Source: Brevibacterium yomogidense | GTDB taxonomy: Bacteria; Actinomycetota; Actinomycetes; Actinomycetales; Brevibacteriaceae | Direction of reading: 5' to 3' | Assembly: GCF_016107685.1 (NCBI RefSeq) | Contig: NZ_JABASY010000007.1 | Location: 62,001 to 126,000, forward strand | DNA: 64,000 bases | Shown: positions 33,105 through 41,854 of the stretch, in pieces | Layout: each line of letters starts with the position of its first letter | How positions within the stretch are numbered: the stretch's first letter is position 1 | Notes under the pieces: generated by a model | The model's database searches: none | Told to the model about the DNA's origin: nothing | The model's input: the letters and a program-made list of their open reading frames with translations, nothing else | Position numbers and translations under genes: made by a program

Positions 33105-34049
33105 TCAGGTGTCGTGAGCGCTGCGCAGTGCGGACAGGTCGGACAGCTCCATGCGCACGGAGGTGTTGACGAGCCGGACACCCGGTTCGCCTGCAAGGCC
33201 GCGGTGCGGAGTGGAATGGAACGCGGTCCGCCGGTCGGGGAACGTCCGGGCCACGGTGGAGAGGAAATCGAGGTCCGTGAAGGCGGCCTCCTCGAAGCAG
33301 TTGACCACCTCGGCGCCCAGCAGGCCGACCCGGCCGCGCGACTCCGCCCCGGCTGCGACGAAGCTCGAGAACCCGTAGGCCTCGTGCATGCTCATGACCT
33401 GCGGAAGGTCACGGATCTCGAGCCCCTGTGAGGCGGGTTCGTCGGGGTGAGCAAGGGGGGAGCCGGCCCGCGCTTCCGGGAGGTCACGCACCAGCCAGTA
33501 CTCGGTCGCGATCGGGCGGAGGCCCGTCGACGTGTAAAGACCGATCGCCGCCTCGTTGTCCACGAACACATCCAGGCTCAGCGTCGTGGCCTCGCGGAAT
33601 TCGCACGCGAACGCGGTGAGCAGACGCCGTGACAGCCCTCTCCGCCGGAACTCGGGGAACACGACCAGGGACGACAGGAAGCCGGCACCCGACGGCGGGA
33701 CCCGGAAATCGGCGAATGCGGCGGGGCCTCCGTCCGGCCCGGCGATGACGCGCAGCCGGTGGTGGGGGAACGATGCGGGGAAGCGGGTGACGAGACGCAG
33801 GTAGTCGAGGTACCCGTGCTGATTGTCGACGAGGAAGCGCTGGTGCTCCGGTTCGACCGTGCTCCGGAGGATGTCGCCGAAGTGCGCGAGATGCTCGTCA
33901 GCCAGCGGCTGCACCCGGAGATCGTCGGTGCGCCCGGTATCGGTGGTCTTCGGTCCTGCCGTGCCCTTCATCCCTGTCGCGGCTGACACAGTGGCAGTCC
34001 TCATGCCCGCAGTGTCCGCCGTGCCTGCTGCGTCCGTGCTCACAGTCAT
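33105..34049 (-). CDS. GNAT-family N-acetyltransferase of the glycan locus
   Basis: 314 aa from the ATG at 34049, which is 13 nt after the sugar-transferase stop. The first 40 residues are Thr/Ala-rich. The GNAT core follows: SSLVVFPEFRRRGLSRRLLTAF and NEAAIGLYTSTGLRPI. The C-terminal 120 residues are not assigned. It is the second gene of a leftward pair with a sugar transferase, so acetylation of a nucleotide sugar or glycan is plausible. Confidence 0.75.
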   Translation of the reverse strand: MTVSTDAAGTADTAGMRTATVSAATGMKGTAGPKTTDTGRTDDLRVQPLADEHLAHFGDILRSTVEPEHQRFLVDNQHGYLDYLRLVTRFPASFPHHRLRVIAGPDGGPAAFADFRVPPSGAGFLSSLVVFPEFRRRGLSRRLLTAFACEFREATTLSLDVFVDNEAAIGLYTSTGLRPIATEYWLVRDLPEARAGSPLAHPDEPASQGLEIRDLPQVMSMHEAYGFSSFVAAGAESRGRVGLLGAEVVNCFEEAAFTDLDFLSTVARTFPDRRTAFHSTPHRGLAGEPGVRLVNTSVRMELSDLSALRSAHDT

Positions 34050-34062
34050 GTCCGTCGCCCCC

Positions 34063-34812
34063 TCAACTCCGCCGCGCCCTCTCGACGTCGAAGTCCTCCA
34101 TGACGGACGACGGGTCCTCCACGACCCCGTCGCTGCGCAGCACCGCGGCGACGGTCTCGAGCAGGAGCCGCAGGTCCCGGCGGACCGACAGGCCGTCCAC
34201 GTACTCGACGTCCCATGCCAGGCGGTCGTCCCAGCCCACCGTGTTCCTGCCCCGCACCTGCGCCAGCCCGGTGATCCCCGGGCGGACGAGGAGCCGGCGG
34301 GCCTCGACCTCGGTGAAGTGCTCCGTGTACGACTCCAGCAGCGGCCTGGGCCCCACCAGGGACATGTCGCCGCGGAGCACGTTGAGGAGTTCGGGGAGCT
34401 CGTCGAGGCTGGTGCGGCGCAGGAGCCTGCCGCACGCGGTGAGTCGCTGGTCGTCCGGGAGCAGCTCGCCGTCCGCGCCGACGGCATCGGTCATGGTGCG
34501 GAACTTGAGCATCGTGAACGCGGCTCCGTGCCGGCCGGTGCGCCACTGCGTGAAGAGCACGGGAGCACCCAGGCGGATGCGCACCGTGATCGCGACACAC
34601 AGCAGCAAGGGGCTGAGCACGAGCAGCCCGATGGATGCACCGACGACGTCGAGCACCCGTTTCACCGCGAGGCGTAGGGGTGTGCGTCTGCGAGCATGCA
34701 GATTTCGAGCATGGGGGCTGTGAGCGCGCGGATTGCGAGTGCGCACCCCGCGAGTGCGAGGCGAACCGTCCGTTGCTGGTCCGACCGCCGGTTCGACTGC
34801 TGGCCCGACCAT
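34063..34812 (-). CDS. Undecaprenyl-phosphate sugar transferase (WcaJ/WbaP C-terminal type)
   Basis: 249 aa. ATG at 34812 follows AGGAG by 5 nt. After an Arg-rich N-terminus come RVLDVVGASIGLLVLSPLLL (the re-entrant membrane helix), FTMLKFRTM, and DELPELLNVLRGDMSLVGPRP, the signature of bacterial sugar transferases (PF02397). It transfers a sugar-1-phosphate to the lipid carrier, starting an exopolysaccharide or glycoprotein glycan. The N-terminal four-helix domain of WbaP is absent. It is the lead gene of its pair. Confidence 0.9.
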   Translation of the reverse strand: MVGPAVEPAVGPATDGSPRTRGVRTRNPRAHSPHARNLHARRRTPLRLAVKRVLDVVGASIGLLVLSPLLLCVAITVRIRLGAPVLFTQWRTGRHGAAFTMLKFRTMTDAVGADGELLPDDQRLTACGRLLRRTSLDELPELLNVLRGDMSLVGPRPLLESYTEHFTEVEARRLLVRPGITGLAQVRGRNTVGWDDRLAWDVEYVDGLSVRRDLRLLLETVAAVLRSDGVVEDPSSVMEDFDVERARRS

Positions 34813-35113
34813 GCGCACTCCTCTCCTGCAGCTCTCGAACTCCGCTCGAGCGCCCTCCTAGGACACGTATAGCCGTGAGGAGTGCGGGGGAGATAGGGGT
34901 CGGGGAGGTTCATGCGGTCGTCCGCAGCGTTCTGCGGGTCGTCCCGTCCCGTTGCGGGATCCCGCAGTTACTGCGCGGTAATCCGCAGTGCGGCGTCAGA
35001 GCCGGCTGGAAAGCGAGGTATCGCCGTTAGCGTGGGAGCAGCCTGAGGCGTTCGCCCTGAGACGACCGCGTCGGCACTCGTATCGGTGAACTCACGGAAA
35101 GCGGCTGGATCTG
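34813..35113. promoter_or_regulatory. Divergent promoter region with CCGCAG/CTGCGG cluster
   Basis: This 301-bp gap separates the sugar transferase and FemAB-like genes. Between 34922 and 34993 the hexamer CCGCAG or its complement occurs five times, forming the hairpins CCGCAG-cgtt-CTGCGG (34922-34937) and CTGCGGG (34932-34938) with CCCGCAG (34961-34967), the latter enclosing CCCG-ttg-CGGG. The pattern suggests several operator sites or a structured leader. No gene is seen. Confidence 0.5.
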
Positions 35114-36217
35114 ATGAAGAGTTTTCGAGTTCTGGACCCGAGGTCGCCGGCGGACTGGAGTGCCTGGTGCGAGATCTGGGACAGGTCACCCATGCAGCTG
35201 CCGTACGCGCACCCGGGCTACGGCGACCTCCTGCGTCCGTCGGACGGCAGGCTGTACGCGGCGGTCCGGGAGGACACCGAGTCCACGGTCCTGTACCCGT
35301 TCGTGCTGAGGCCGATCGGTGACGGCCCGCGTCATGACATCACGTCCCCCTACGGCTACGGAGGCCCGCTGCACTGGGGCAGCGCTGACGCCGAGGACGT
35401 CGCAGAGCGGTTCTGGGCCGGCTTCGACCAGTGGGCGCAGTCGAACGCGGTGGTCGCCGAATTCATCAGGTTCTCCCTGTTCGACGACGTCCTCCCGTAC
35501 CCGGGCATGAAGCGGTCCCGGAATCTCAACTTCGTGTGCGAGCTGCCCAGTACGGAGGACGAACTCTGGGCGAGCCTGCACAAGAAGGTGCGGCAGGGCG
35601 TTCGGCGCGCGCAGCGCATGGGCCTCGACATCGTGGTCGACACGACGAACGCGCGCATCGACGACTTCATCCGCATCTACAGCGGGACGATGGCGCGCCG
35701 CGAGAGCGATGACTGGTACCGGTTCAGCGACGAGTTCTTCGAGGGCCTCCACGCCGCCATGGGTGATCGGACGGTGATCGTGTGTGTGCTCCACGAGGGG
35801 CGGGCCGTTGCCGCGAATCTCCTGCTCGCAGGGTCCGACGCGGTCTACGCCTTTCTCGGCGGCACGGACGAAGAGGCGTTCAGCATGCGTCCCACGGAGT
35901 TCATGGAGTTCCATTCCATGAACTGGGCCCGAGAGAACGGGTATCGCCATTACGTGCTGGGCGGTGGCGTGCACGCGGGGGACGGGCTGGAGGGCTACAA
36001 GAAGCGGTTCGCCCCGAACGGGGGAGTGCTCTTCCACACCGGTGAGAGGATCTTCGATCCGCAGGCGTTCGATGAACTGGTGGCAGGACGGCGCCGTGAG
36101 TTCGAGGCGGCGGCGGTGCCATGGGACGAGGAGGCCGAATTCTTCCCCCGGTACCGCCTGCCGATCCCGCACGAGGCCCGAACCGGGGCGAACGGGGAGG
36201 TCGGAGCGACCCTCTGA
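35114..36217 (+). CDS. FemAB-like / GNAT-fold aminoacyl or glycan-modifying transferase
   Basis: 367 aa, no signal peptide. The central part (VRQGVRRAQRMGLDIVVDT, then FIRIYSGTMARRESDDWY) and HEGRAVAANLLLAGSDAVYAFLGGTDEEAF match the Acetyltransf_6/FemAB-like fold used in peptidoglycan cross-bridges and in exopolysaccharide modification. YKKRFAPNGGVLFHTGERIF is the usual end. It faces the sugar transferase across a shared promoter region, so a role in a surface glycan is likely. The transferred group is unknown. Confidence 0.78.
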   Translation: MKSFRVLDPRSPADWSAWCEIWDRSPMQLPYAHPGYGDLLRPSDGRLYAAVREDTESTVLYPFVLRPIGDGPRHDITSPYGYGGPLHWGSADAEDVAERFWAGFDQWAQSNAVVAEFIRFSLFDDVLPYPGMKRSRNLNFVCELPSTEDELWASLHKKVRQGVRRAQRMGLDIVVDTTNARIDDFIRIYSGTMARRESDDWYRFSDEFFEGLHAAMGDRTVIVCVLHEGRAVAANLLLAGSDAVYAFLGGTDEEAFSMRPTEFMEFHSMNWARENGYRHYVLGGGVHAGDGLEGYKKRFAPNGGVLFHTGERIFDPQAFDELVAGRRREFEAAAVPWDEEAEFFPRYRLPIPHEARTGANGEVGATL

Positions 36218-36356
36218 GTGAGGACCGGTGTCTGCGGACCTGCAGGTCACCGTGGCCCCCGGGCCCGTTCCATGGACGCTGTCGGTGTGGTCTGGGTAAC
36301 ATCGCAGGTGAGTAGGTCGACATGACGATGGGGTCCCACGGCGACGGAGGGTGCAC

Positions 36357-36944
36357 ATGACCACGATCGCGAGTCTGAGCGTCTCCCTGGACGGGTTCTA
36401 CACCGGCGTGGACCCCAGTCCGCAGCAGCCGATGGGTAAAGGCGGGGGAGCACTCCACGGATGGTTCGACCACGGGATCGCGGACCGGACGCAGCTCACG
36501 GCGGACGACGTCCTGCGGCACGAGCTCGAGCGCACCGGCGCCATGGTGATGGGCCGCGACAGCTATGAGCATGCGCAGGCGGCGTGGGGGCCTCGGCCGC
36601 CTTTCCGGATGCCGCTCTACGTTGTGACGAACCGCCCACGCCGGGACGAAGTGCGGGAGGGCTCGACGTTCCACTTCGTCGGTTCATTCGACGAAGCGTG
36701 GGCCCTGGCGCGGTATGACGCCGACGACCTGGCAGTCGGTCTGCACGGCGGCGGCGCGATCCGACAGGGACTGGTGGGCGGATACGTCGACGAGCTCCAG
36801 CTGCATCTTGTGCCAGTCCTGCTGGGACTGGGGCGGAGGCTGTTCGACGAGACGGTGGCAACAGCCGCGCGCTTCGAGATCGCGGGAGTGACTGAGGGGT
36901 CTGGCGTCACGCATGTGACGTACCGGGTGCAGCCGTCCGGCTGA
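36357..36944 (+). CDS. Dihydrofolate reductase family protein (RibD C-terminal-like)
   Basis: 195 aa; ATG at 36357 follows GGAGGG by 5 nt. SLSVSLDGFYTGVD opens the fold, AMVMGRDSYEHA is the nucleotide site, and GLHGGGAIRQGLVGGYVDELQLHLVPVLLGLGRRLFDE is the typical end of the RibD-C family. It is a probable NADPH-dependent reductase of unknown substrate, not the housekeeping DHFR. Confidence 0.88.
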   Translation: MTTIASLSVSLDGFYTGVDPSPQQPMGKGGGALHGWFDHGIADRTQLTADDVLRHELERTGAMVMGRDSYEHAQAAWGPRPPFRMPLYVVTNRPRRDEVREGSTFHFVGSFDEAWALARYDADDLAVGLHGGGAIRQGLVGGYVDELQLHLVPVLLGLGRRLFDETVATAARFEIAGVTEGSGVTHVTYRVQPSG

Positions 36945-36998
36945 CAGTCCTGCGATTCGCGGAATGACAGGAGCCCTTGACGGTGGAATCATTGGTCC

Positions 36999-37604
36999 AT
37001 GACTGGATCGCATTGGAATCAGATGCTCCGCGATCAGTTCACGTGGCACTGGCGCCATCTGCTCCGCGAACGACTGACGGGCATGACCGACGACGAGTAC
37101 TTCTGGGAACCGGCCCCGGGAAGCTGGAGCGTGCGGCCCCGGGGGACGGGCGTCGCGCCCGTCCAGGCCGGTGCGGGAGCGATGATCATCGACTTCGCGT
37201 TCCCGGAGCCGGACCCCGCGCCCTTCACGACGATCGCCTGGCGGCTGGGTCACGTGACCGTCGGTGTGCTGGCGATGCGGAACGCCTCGCACTTCGGGCG
37301 GGACCCGGTCGACTACTACACCTTCGACTACGCGGTGACCGCCGAGCAGGCCCTGGCACAGCTCGATGACGAGATCGCCACGTGGCTGGACGGGGTCGAA
37401 TCCCTGGGCGAAGACGGGTTGCACCGCGCCTGCGGGGAAGCGGAAGGGCACTTCGCGGAGGACCCCATGTCACGGCTGGTGCTGCACATCCATCGCGAGC
37501 TGCTGCACCACCTCGCGGAAGTGTGCCTGCTGAGGGATCTGTACCTGCATACACAGAATGAGGGAGTGCAGGGTGGCCAGGTGAGCGGAAGGGGCTCCTC
37601 ATGA
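36999..37604 (+). CDS. DinB family protein
   Basis: 201 aa. Four-helix DinB/YfiT-like fold: HWRHLLRERLTGMTDDEYFWEPAPGSWSVRP, TIAWRLGHVTVGVLAMRN and VLHIHRELLHHLAEVCLLRDLY. Three histidines at the expected places can bind a metal. Actinobacterial relatives include mycothiol-dependent transferases, which fits a genome with mshD, though this is inference. Its stop overlaps the next start (ATGA). Confidence 0.85.
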   Translation: MTGSHWNQMLRDQFTWHWRHLLRERLTGMTDDEYFWEPAPGSWSVRPRGTGVAPVQAGAGAMIIDFAFPEPDPAPFTTIAWRLGHVTVGVLAMRNASHFGRDPVDYYTFDYAVTAEQALAQLDDEIATWLDGVESLGEDGLHRACGEAEGHFAEDPMSRLVLHIHRELLHHLAEVCLLRDLYLHTQNEGVQGGQVSGRGSS

Positions 37605-38071
37605 GCACATCGGTCCAGATCACGTTCGACGCGCACGACCCGCGGGCGCTGTCCCTCTTCTGGCGCGAGGCGCTGGGCTACGTGCACCCGCCGCCACCGA
37701 GGGTGAAGCTGGCGCGCGGTGCGGACGCTGCGACGGCGCTCGCCGCCTGGGACGAGTTCCTCGAAGAGGTGGGTGTGCCCCCGTCGCAGTGGAACTCGTC
37801 CTCCGCGCTCGAGGACCCGGAGGGGAAGGGGCCGCGGATCTTCTTCCAGCAGGTTCCGGAGGACAAGATGGCGAAGAACCGCGTGCATCTGGATGTGCGC
37901 ACCGCTCCCGGCCTGGTCGGTGAAGAGCGGATGGCGGCGTTCGAGGATGAGTGCGCGCGGCTGGTGGCGCTGGGTGCCACCCGTGTGAAGCGCTTCGACC
38001 CGGATCCGCCCTTCAGCTACGGATTCATCGTCATGACGGACCCGGAGGGCAACGAGTTCTGCCTCGACTGA
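37601..38071 (+). CDS. VOC (glyoxalase/bleomycin-resistance fold) protein
   Basis: 156 aa. VQITFDAHDPRALSLFWREALGY and GFIVMTDPEGNEFCLD are the two ends of a VOC domain, with KNRVHLDVRT in the centre. His and Glu residues are placed to bind a metal. It overlaps the DinB gene by 4 bp, so the two are probably one operon and may share a detoxification role. Confidence 0.88.
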   Translation: MSTSVQITFDAHDPRALSLFWREALGYVHPPPPRVKLARGADAATALAAWDEFLEEVGVPPSQWNSSSALEDPEGKGPRIFFQQVPEDKMAKNRVHLDVRTAPGLVGEERMAAFEDECARLVALGATRVKRFDPDPPFSYGFIVMTDPEGNEFCLD

Positions 38072-38105
38072 GCATCCGGTGCCGTCACGCAGGGGCCACC
38101 ACCAG

Positions 38106-39317
38106 TCACGCAGGGGCTTCCGCCTTCGACGGGCCCTGACGATCGAGCAGCCCCCACACGTAGAGCGCTGCGACGGCCAGGATCACGATCGAGGCGATGA
38201 GCGGCGCGACGACGCTGAGGTTGTCGATGAGGCCGCCGCCCACCAGGGCACCCAGCATCATGGATCCCTGGATCGCGGCCACGAGGATGCCGCCGGCCGG
38301 TTCGGCGTGGTCCGGGTAGGTGCGCGTGACCCAGGTGGACCATGAGACTGCGACCATGCCGAGGAAGAAGCCCCACAGCCCGACGCAGGCCATCGCCGCC
38401 ACCATCGACCCGCCGGTCGCGAGCAGTGCGAGGAGCGACACGACCTCGGCGACGGCGACACCGGCGAGGACGGTGCGGATGCTGATCCGTCCCAGCAGGC
38501 GCGGGGCGGCCATCGTCCCGAAGAGGCTCGTGACACCGAAGATGAACAGTGTGAGGGAAACCTGTCCGGTCATCATCCCCGACACCTCTTCGAGGAACGG
38601 CCGCACGTAGGTCTGGAACGTCTGTCCACCGCCGAACATCAGCATGACGCCGACGAGCCCCAACGCCAGTCCGGGCTGTTTGAGTGCTGTGGCGAGCCCG
38701 GTCCCGTTGCTCGCGCTCTGCGTGGGCATGGAGGGGAGGGCGAAGAGGAGGGCGACGAGTGCGATCGCGGAAAGCACCGTCAGGCCGACGAAGACTCCGC
38801 GCCAGCCGAGGATCCCGCCGAAGAACGCGCCGAGCGCAGGAGCGGCGACCATCGCCACAGAGCCTCCACCGAAGATGACGGCGAGTGCCTTGGGGACGTC
38901 GGATACCGGGACGAGCCGCAGTGCGAGCGAGGCCGAGAGCCCCCAGACACCACCGACCGACAATCCGAGGAACAGGCGCGCGGTGAGCATGATCGCCGTG
39001 CTGGGTGCGAGGGCGACGACCAGGCTGGACGCGACGAGGACTGCGGTGAGCGCCAGCAGGACGGGGCGTCGGTCGACCCTGCGCGTCATCGGTGCGGTCA
39101 GGAGGCTGGCGGCGATCGCGAAGATCGCGGTCGCCGTGACGGACTGGCCGATCAGCCCCTCCGTCGCGTCGAGGCCGGCGGCCATGGGGGTGAGCAGGCT
39201 GGCGGGCAGTTGCTCCGCAGCGTTGAGGAGCGCGACGACGACGGCCAGTGCTCCGACTGCGACCCATGACGCGGCGCGCGCTCCTTCTTCCGCTTGCAGC
39301 GTGTCTGTGGTGTCCAT
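38106..39317 (-). CDS. MFS transporter (drug or sugar efflux type)
   Basis: 403 aa, 12 helices; ATG at 39317 follows AGGAGG by 6 nt. LNAAEQLPASLLTPMAAGL, FLGLSVGGVWGLSASLALRLVP and MFGGGQTFQTYVRPFLEEV resemble the NepI/YdhP branch of the drug:H+ antiporter-1 family. Substrate unknown. Two 11-bp repeats 36 and 78 nt upstream of the ATG look like operators. A MarR regulator gene lies upstream in the same orientation. Confidence 0.84.
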   Translation of the reverse strand: MDTTDTLQAEEGARAASWVAVGALAVVVALLNAAEQLPASLLTPMAAGLDATEGLIGQSVTATAIFAIAASLLTAPMTRRVDRRPVLLALTAVLVASSLVVALAPSTAIMLTARLFLGLSVGGVWGLSASLALRLVPVSDVPKALAVIFGGGSVAMVAAPALGAFFGGILGWRGVFVGLTVLSAIALVALLFALPSMPTQSASNGTGLATALKQPGLALGLVGVMLMFGGGQTFQTYVRPFLEEVSGMMTGQVSLTLFIFGVTSLFGTMAAPRLLGRISIRTVLAGVAVAEVVSLLALLATGGSMVAAMACVGLWGFFLGMVAVSWSTWVTRTYPDHAEPAGGILVAAIQGSMMLGALVGGGLIDNLSVVAPLIASIVILAVAALYVWGLLDRQGPSKAEAPA

Positions 39318-39352
39318 GGTGCGCCTCCTGGGCAAGTAAGCGGAGTCGAGTC

Positions 39353-39405
39353 ATCCGGTTAGTAGCAACCCAACACCGTATGTGGATGCGAACAATCCGG
39401 TTAGT
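39353..39405 (-). promoter_or_regulatory. Two ATCCGGTTAGT repeats upstream of an MFS gene
   Basis: ATCCGGTTAGT occurs at 39353-39363 and 39395-39405, 42 bp apart (about four helical turns), 36 nt upstream of the transporter ATG at the nearest point. Identical copies on the same face suggest a repressor that loops or binds cooperatively. Confidence 0.45.
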
Positions 39406-39588
39406 GCGGGCGCTGAGGGGGTTGGGTGCTGAGGGGGTGGGTGCCGCAAGTGCTTCGCACGAGCTCGGGGCGCGAGGGGGCGGGGTTCACGGTGACGCCG
39501 GGGTCTTGGCGCTCACTTCGTTGCGGCACGCCGGTGGGGTGCGGCGTCGTGCTGCGGGAGCCGGCGCGCGGTCACCGGCGTGTGCGCG

Positions 39589-40083
39589 TCAGGAGGGGAG
39601 GTCCTGCACGTACTCCTCAGTGACCGCGTGCAGCTCCGCCAGGAGGGTGTCGAGCTCTTCGAGGAGGCTGGTCGGGTAGGAGCTCATCGTCGCATCCAGG
39701 CGCACGGCCAGGGGGTCGAAGAACGCTTTCGCGACCTCCTGCACCCCGGCGGTGGACTGCAGTGTCACGACTCGCCGGTCGGAGTGGATGCGACTCCGCA
39801 CGACATGGCCGGCCTCTTCGAGGCGGTTGAGGAGTGACGAGGTCGCGCCCGATGTCAGTCCGATGCGTTCGCTGAGGCGTGCCGGGGAGAGGTGCATGCC
39901 GCGTTCCTCCGCTTCGAGGATCTCGATGAGGGCGGTTGCGTCCGTCGGGTGCAGCCCGAGGCTTCCGGCGAAGCGCTTGCTGATCTCTGCCGAGATCGCG
40001 CTGCAGGAGCGAAGGCCTGCAAGCACGGCTTCCCGAGGTTCCGGAGCATCCTGCTCCGGCGAGGTCTTGCGACCTTTCGTCAT
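39589..40083 (-). CDS. MarR-family transcriptional regulator
   Basis: 164 aa; ATG at 40083 follows GAGGAGG by 4 nt. LGLHPTDATALIEILEAE, LSPARLSERIGLTSGATSSLLNRLEEAGHVVR and SDRRVVTLQ form the MarR winged helix. The first 25 residues are polar and probably disordered. It is divergent from a 14-helix drug transporter and upstream of another MFS gene, and probably represses one or both. Its likely sites are in the intergenic region. Confidence 0.88.
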   Translation of the reverse strand: MTKGRKTSPEQDAPEPREAVLAGLRSCSAISAEISKRFAGSLGLHPTDATALIEILEAEERGMHLSPARLSERIGLTSGATSSLLNRLEEAGHVVRSRIHSDRRVVTLQSTAGVQEVAKAFFDPLAVRLDATMSSYPTSLLEELDTLLAELHAVTEEYVQDLPS

Positions 40084-40119
40084 CGTGCCTCCTCGTCGTG
40101 TGAGTCCGGACGCGGACGG

Positions 40120-40175
40120 TTGACAAGCTATCACGGGCTCAAGTAGCTTCACGGTCAAGATACTTCATGGTCAAG
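40120..40175 (+). promoter_or_regulatory. Divergent promoter with three TCAAG repeats
   Basis: TTGACA at 40120-40125 and TAGCTT at 40144-40149 (spacer 18) form a -35/-10 pair for the transporter. TCAAG occurs at 40139, 40155 and 40171, exactly 16 bp apart, and each copy extends to a similar 16-bp unit (TCAAGATACTTCATGG). They cover the -10 and start region, as expected for a MarR operator. Confidence 0.55.
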
Positions 40176-40192
40176 CATAGGGGAGGGTGAAT

Positions 40193-41833
40193 ATGTCACC
40201 TGCGTCAACACGTGTCCGTCGGTGGATAGGTCTGATAGCGATCGCACTGGGCGTGGCGCTGATCGTGGTCGACACCACGATCGTGAACGTCATCACGCCG
40301 GCGGTGGTCGAGGACATCGCGATCAACTCCACCCAGGCGCAATGGATCCAGGGATCCTACGCGATCGTCTTCGCCGCCCTGCTGCTGCTCTTCGGTCGGA
40401 TATCAGACCTCGTCGGAGCGCGGACGATCTTCATCTGGGGCGTCGTCGGCTTCGGCGCCACCAGCCTCCTGGCGGGACTGGCGCCCAACGGGGAGATCCT
40501 GATCCTCGCCCGTTTCCTCCAGGGGGTGGCGGCGGCATTGATCCTGCCGACGTCGCTCGCCCTCCTGAACCGCATGTTCACGGGCAAGGCGCGAGGTCAG
40601 GCGTTCGCGATCTGGGGATCCACGATCGGAGGGGCGACCGCGCTCGGACCGGTCATCGGCGGATGGCTGTCGGAGAACTGGTCGTGGCGGTGGGCGTTCG
40701 GCATCAACATCCCGCTGACGATCGTCATCCTCGTCCTGGCGGCTCTCTACCTCGTTCCCACTCCACGGAAGAAGGGGAGCATCGATCTTGTCAGTGCAGG
40801 TCTTTCCATCGTCGGGCTCGGGCTCCTTGCGTTCGGGCTGATCGAAGGACGCACGATCGGGTGGGTCATGAGTGAGCAGGCATTCGAACTGCCCGGCTTC
40901 ACGTGGGACTCCGGCCTGTCCCCGGCATTTGTCGCACTCGTGCTCTCCGTCGTCCTGATGGTGGTCTTCGTCGCACGTCAAGTGGTTGCCAGCCGTCCGG
41001 GCAGCATGCGCGAGCCCTTCATGGACACGAAGCTTTTCTCGATCGCGTCGTTCCGCAACGGCAATATCGCCACCGCGATCATCGGACTGGGCGAATACGG
41101 CATCATCGCTGTGATCCCGCTCTGGCTGGTCTTCACGATGGATTACACCTCGCTCCAGGCGGGTGCCGCTCTGGTGCCGATCGCCATCGGCAGTTTCGTG
41201 GCGAGTGGCATCAGCTTCCCGCTGATGGCGAAGGTCTCACCGCTCGGTCTGGTGCGCATCGGCCTCGTGCTCGAGGTCGTGGGCCTGGTGGGTCTCGGTG
41301 CGGTTGCGACGTTCACCGATGCCGGATGGCTCCTCATCTCCCTCGTGCTGTTCTTCTACGGGATCGGCGTCGGCTTCGCCACGTCGCAGGTCACAAATGT
41401 GGTCCTCGCAGATGTGCCGGAGGACGAAGACGGTCAGAGCTCAGGCATTCAGAGCACGTTCCGTCAGCTGGGCTCTGCGCTCGGCATCGCGGCACTCACG
41501 ACGGTGTTCTTCTCCTCGCTCAGCTCGAACATCCGGACTCTGCTGGTCGATGGAGGCCTGTCGGCGGATCAAGCGGCCGAGTTCGGTGATGCCGTCACCG
41601 ACAGTGCGGGCGCGGCCATCCATCCACTGGCTGCTCACCCGGATACGGCATTCGTCGCGGATGCTGCACGTGAGGCCATGACGCACAGCCTCGCGCTGGG
41701 GTCCTACCTCGCAGCCGGGTTCCTCGTGCTCGGAGTCATCGCAACCCTGCTGATTCCGAACACCCAGAGAGTCCGCTTGGAACCTGCCGTCGACACTGAG
41801 GAATCAGAGAGCGCAGTGGCGTCGCAGCCCTGA
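40193..41833 (+). CDS. MFS drug transporter, DHA2 family (14 helices, EmrB/QacA-like)
   Basis: 546 aa. ATG at 40193 follows GGGGAGGG by 5 nt. Motif D1 (LIVVDTTIVNVITPAVVEDI) in helix 1, LLFGRISDLVGARTIFIWG (motif A), and GPVIGGWLSENWSWRWAFGINIP (motif C) identify a 14-TMS drug:H+ antiporter. It is divergent from, and probably repressed by, the MarR protein. The last 30 residues are acidic and cytoplasmic. Confidence 0.92.
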   Translation: MSPASTRVRRWIGLIAIALGVALIVVDTTIVNVITPAVVEDIAINSTQAQWIQGSYAIVFAALLLLFGRISDLVGARTIFIWGVVGFGATSLLAGLAPNGEILILARFLQGVAAALILPTSLALLNRMFTGKARGQAFAIWGSTIGGATALGPVIGGWLSENWSWRWAFGINIPLTIVILVLAALYLVPTPRKKGSIDLVSAGLSIVGLGLLAFGLIEGRTIGWVMSEQAFELPGFTWDSGLSPAFVALVLSVVLMVVFVARQVVASRPGSMREPFMDTKLFSIASFRNGNIATAIIGLGEYGIIAVIPLWLVFTMDYTSLQAGAALVPIAIGSFVASGISFPLMAKVSPLGLVRIGLVLEVVGLVGLGAVATFTDAGWLLISLVLFFYGIGVGFATSQVTNVVLADVPEDEDGQSSGIQSTFRQLGSALGIAALTTVFFSSLSSNIRTLLVDGGLSADQAAEFGDAVTDSAGAAIHPLAAHPDTAFVADAAREAMTHSLALGSYLAAGFLVLGVIATLLIPNTQRVRLEPAVDTEESESAVASQP

Positions 41834-41854
41834 CCGTCAACCCGTTGTGCGGTG

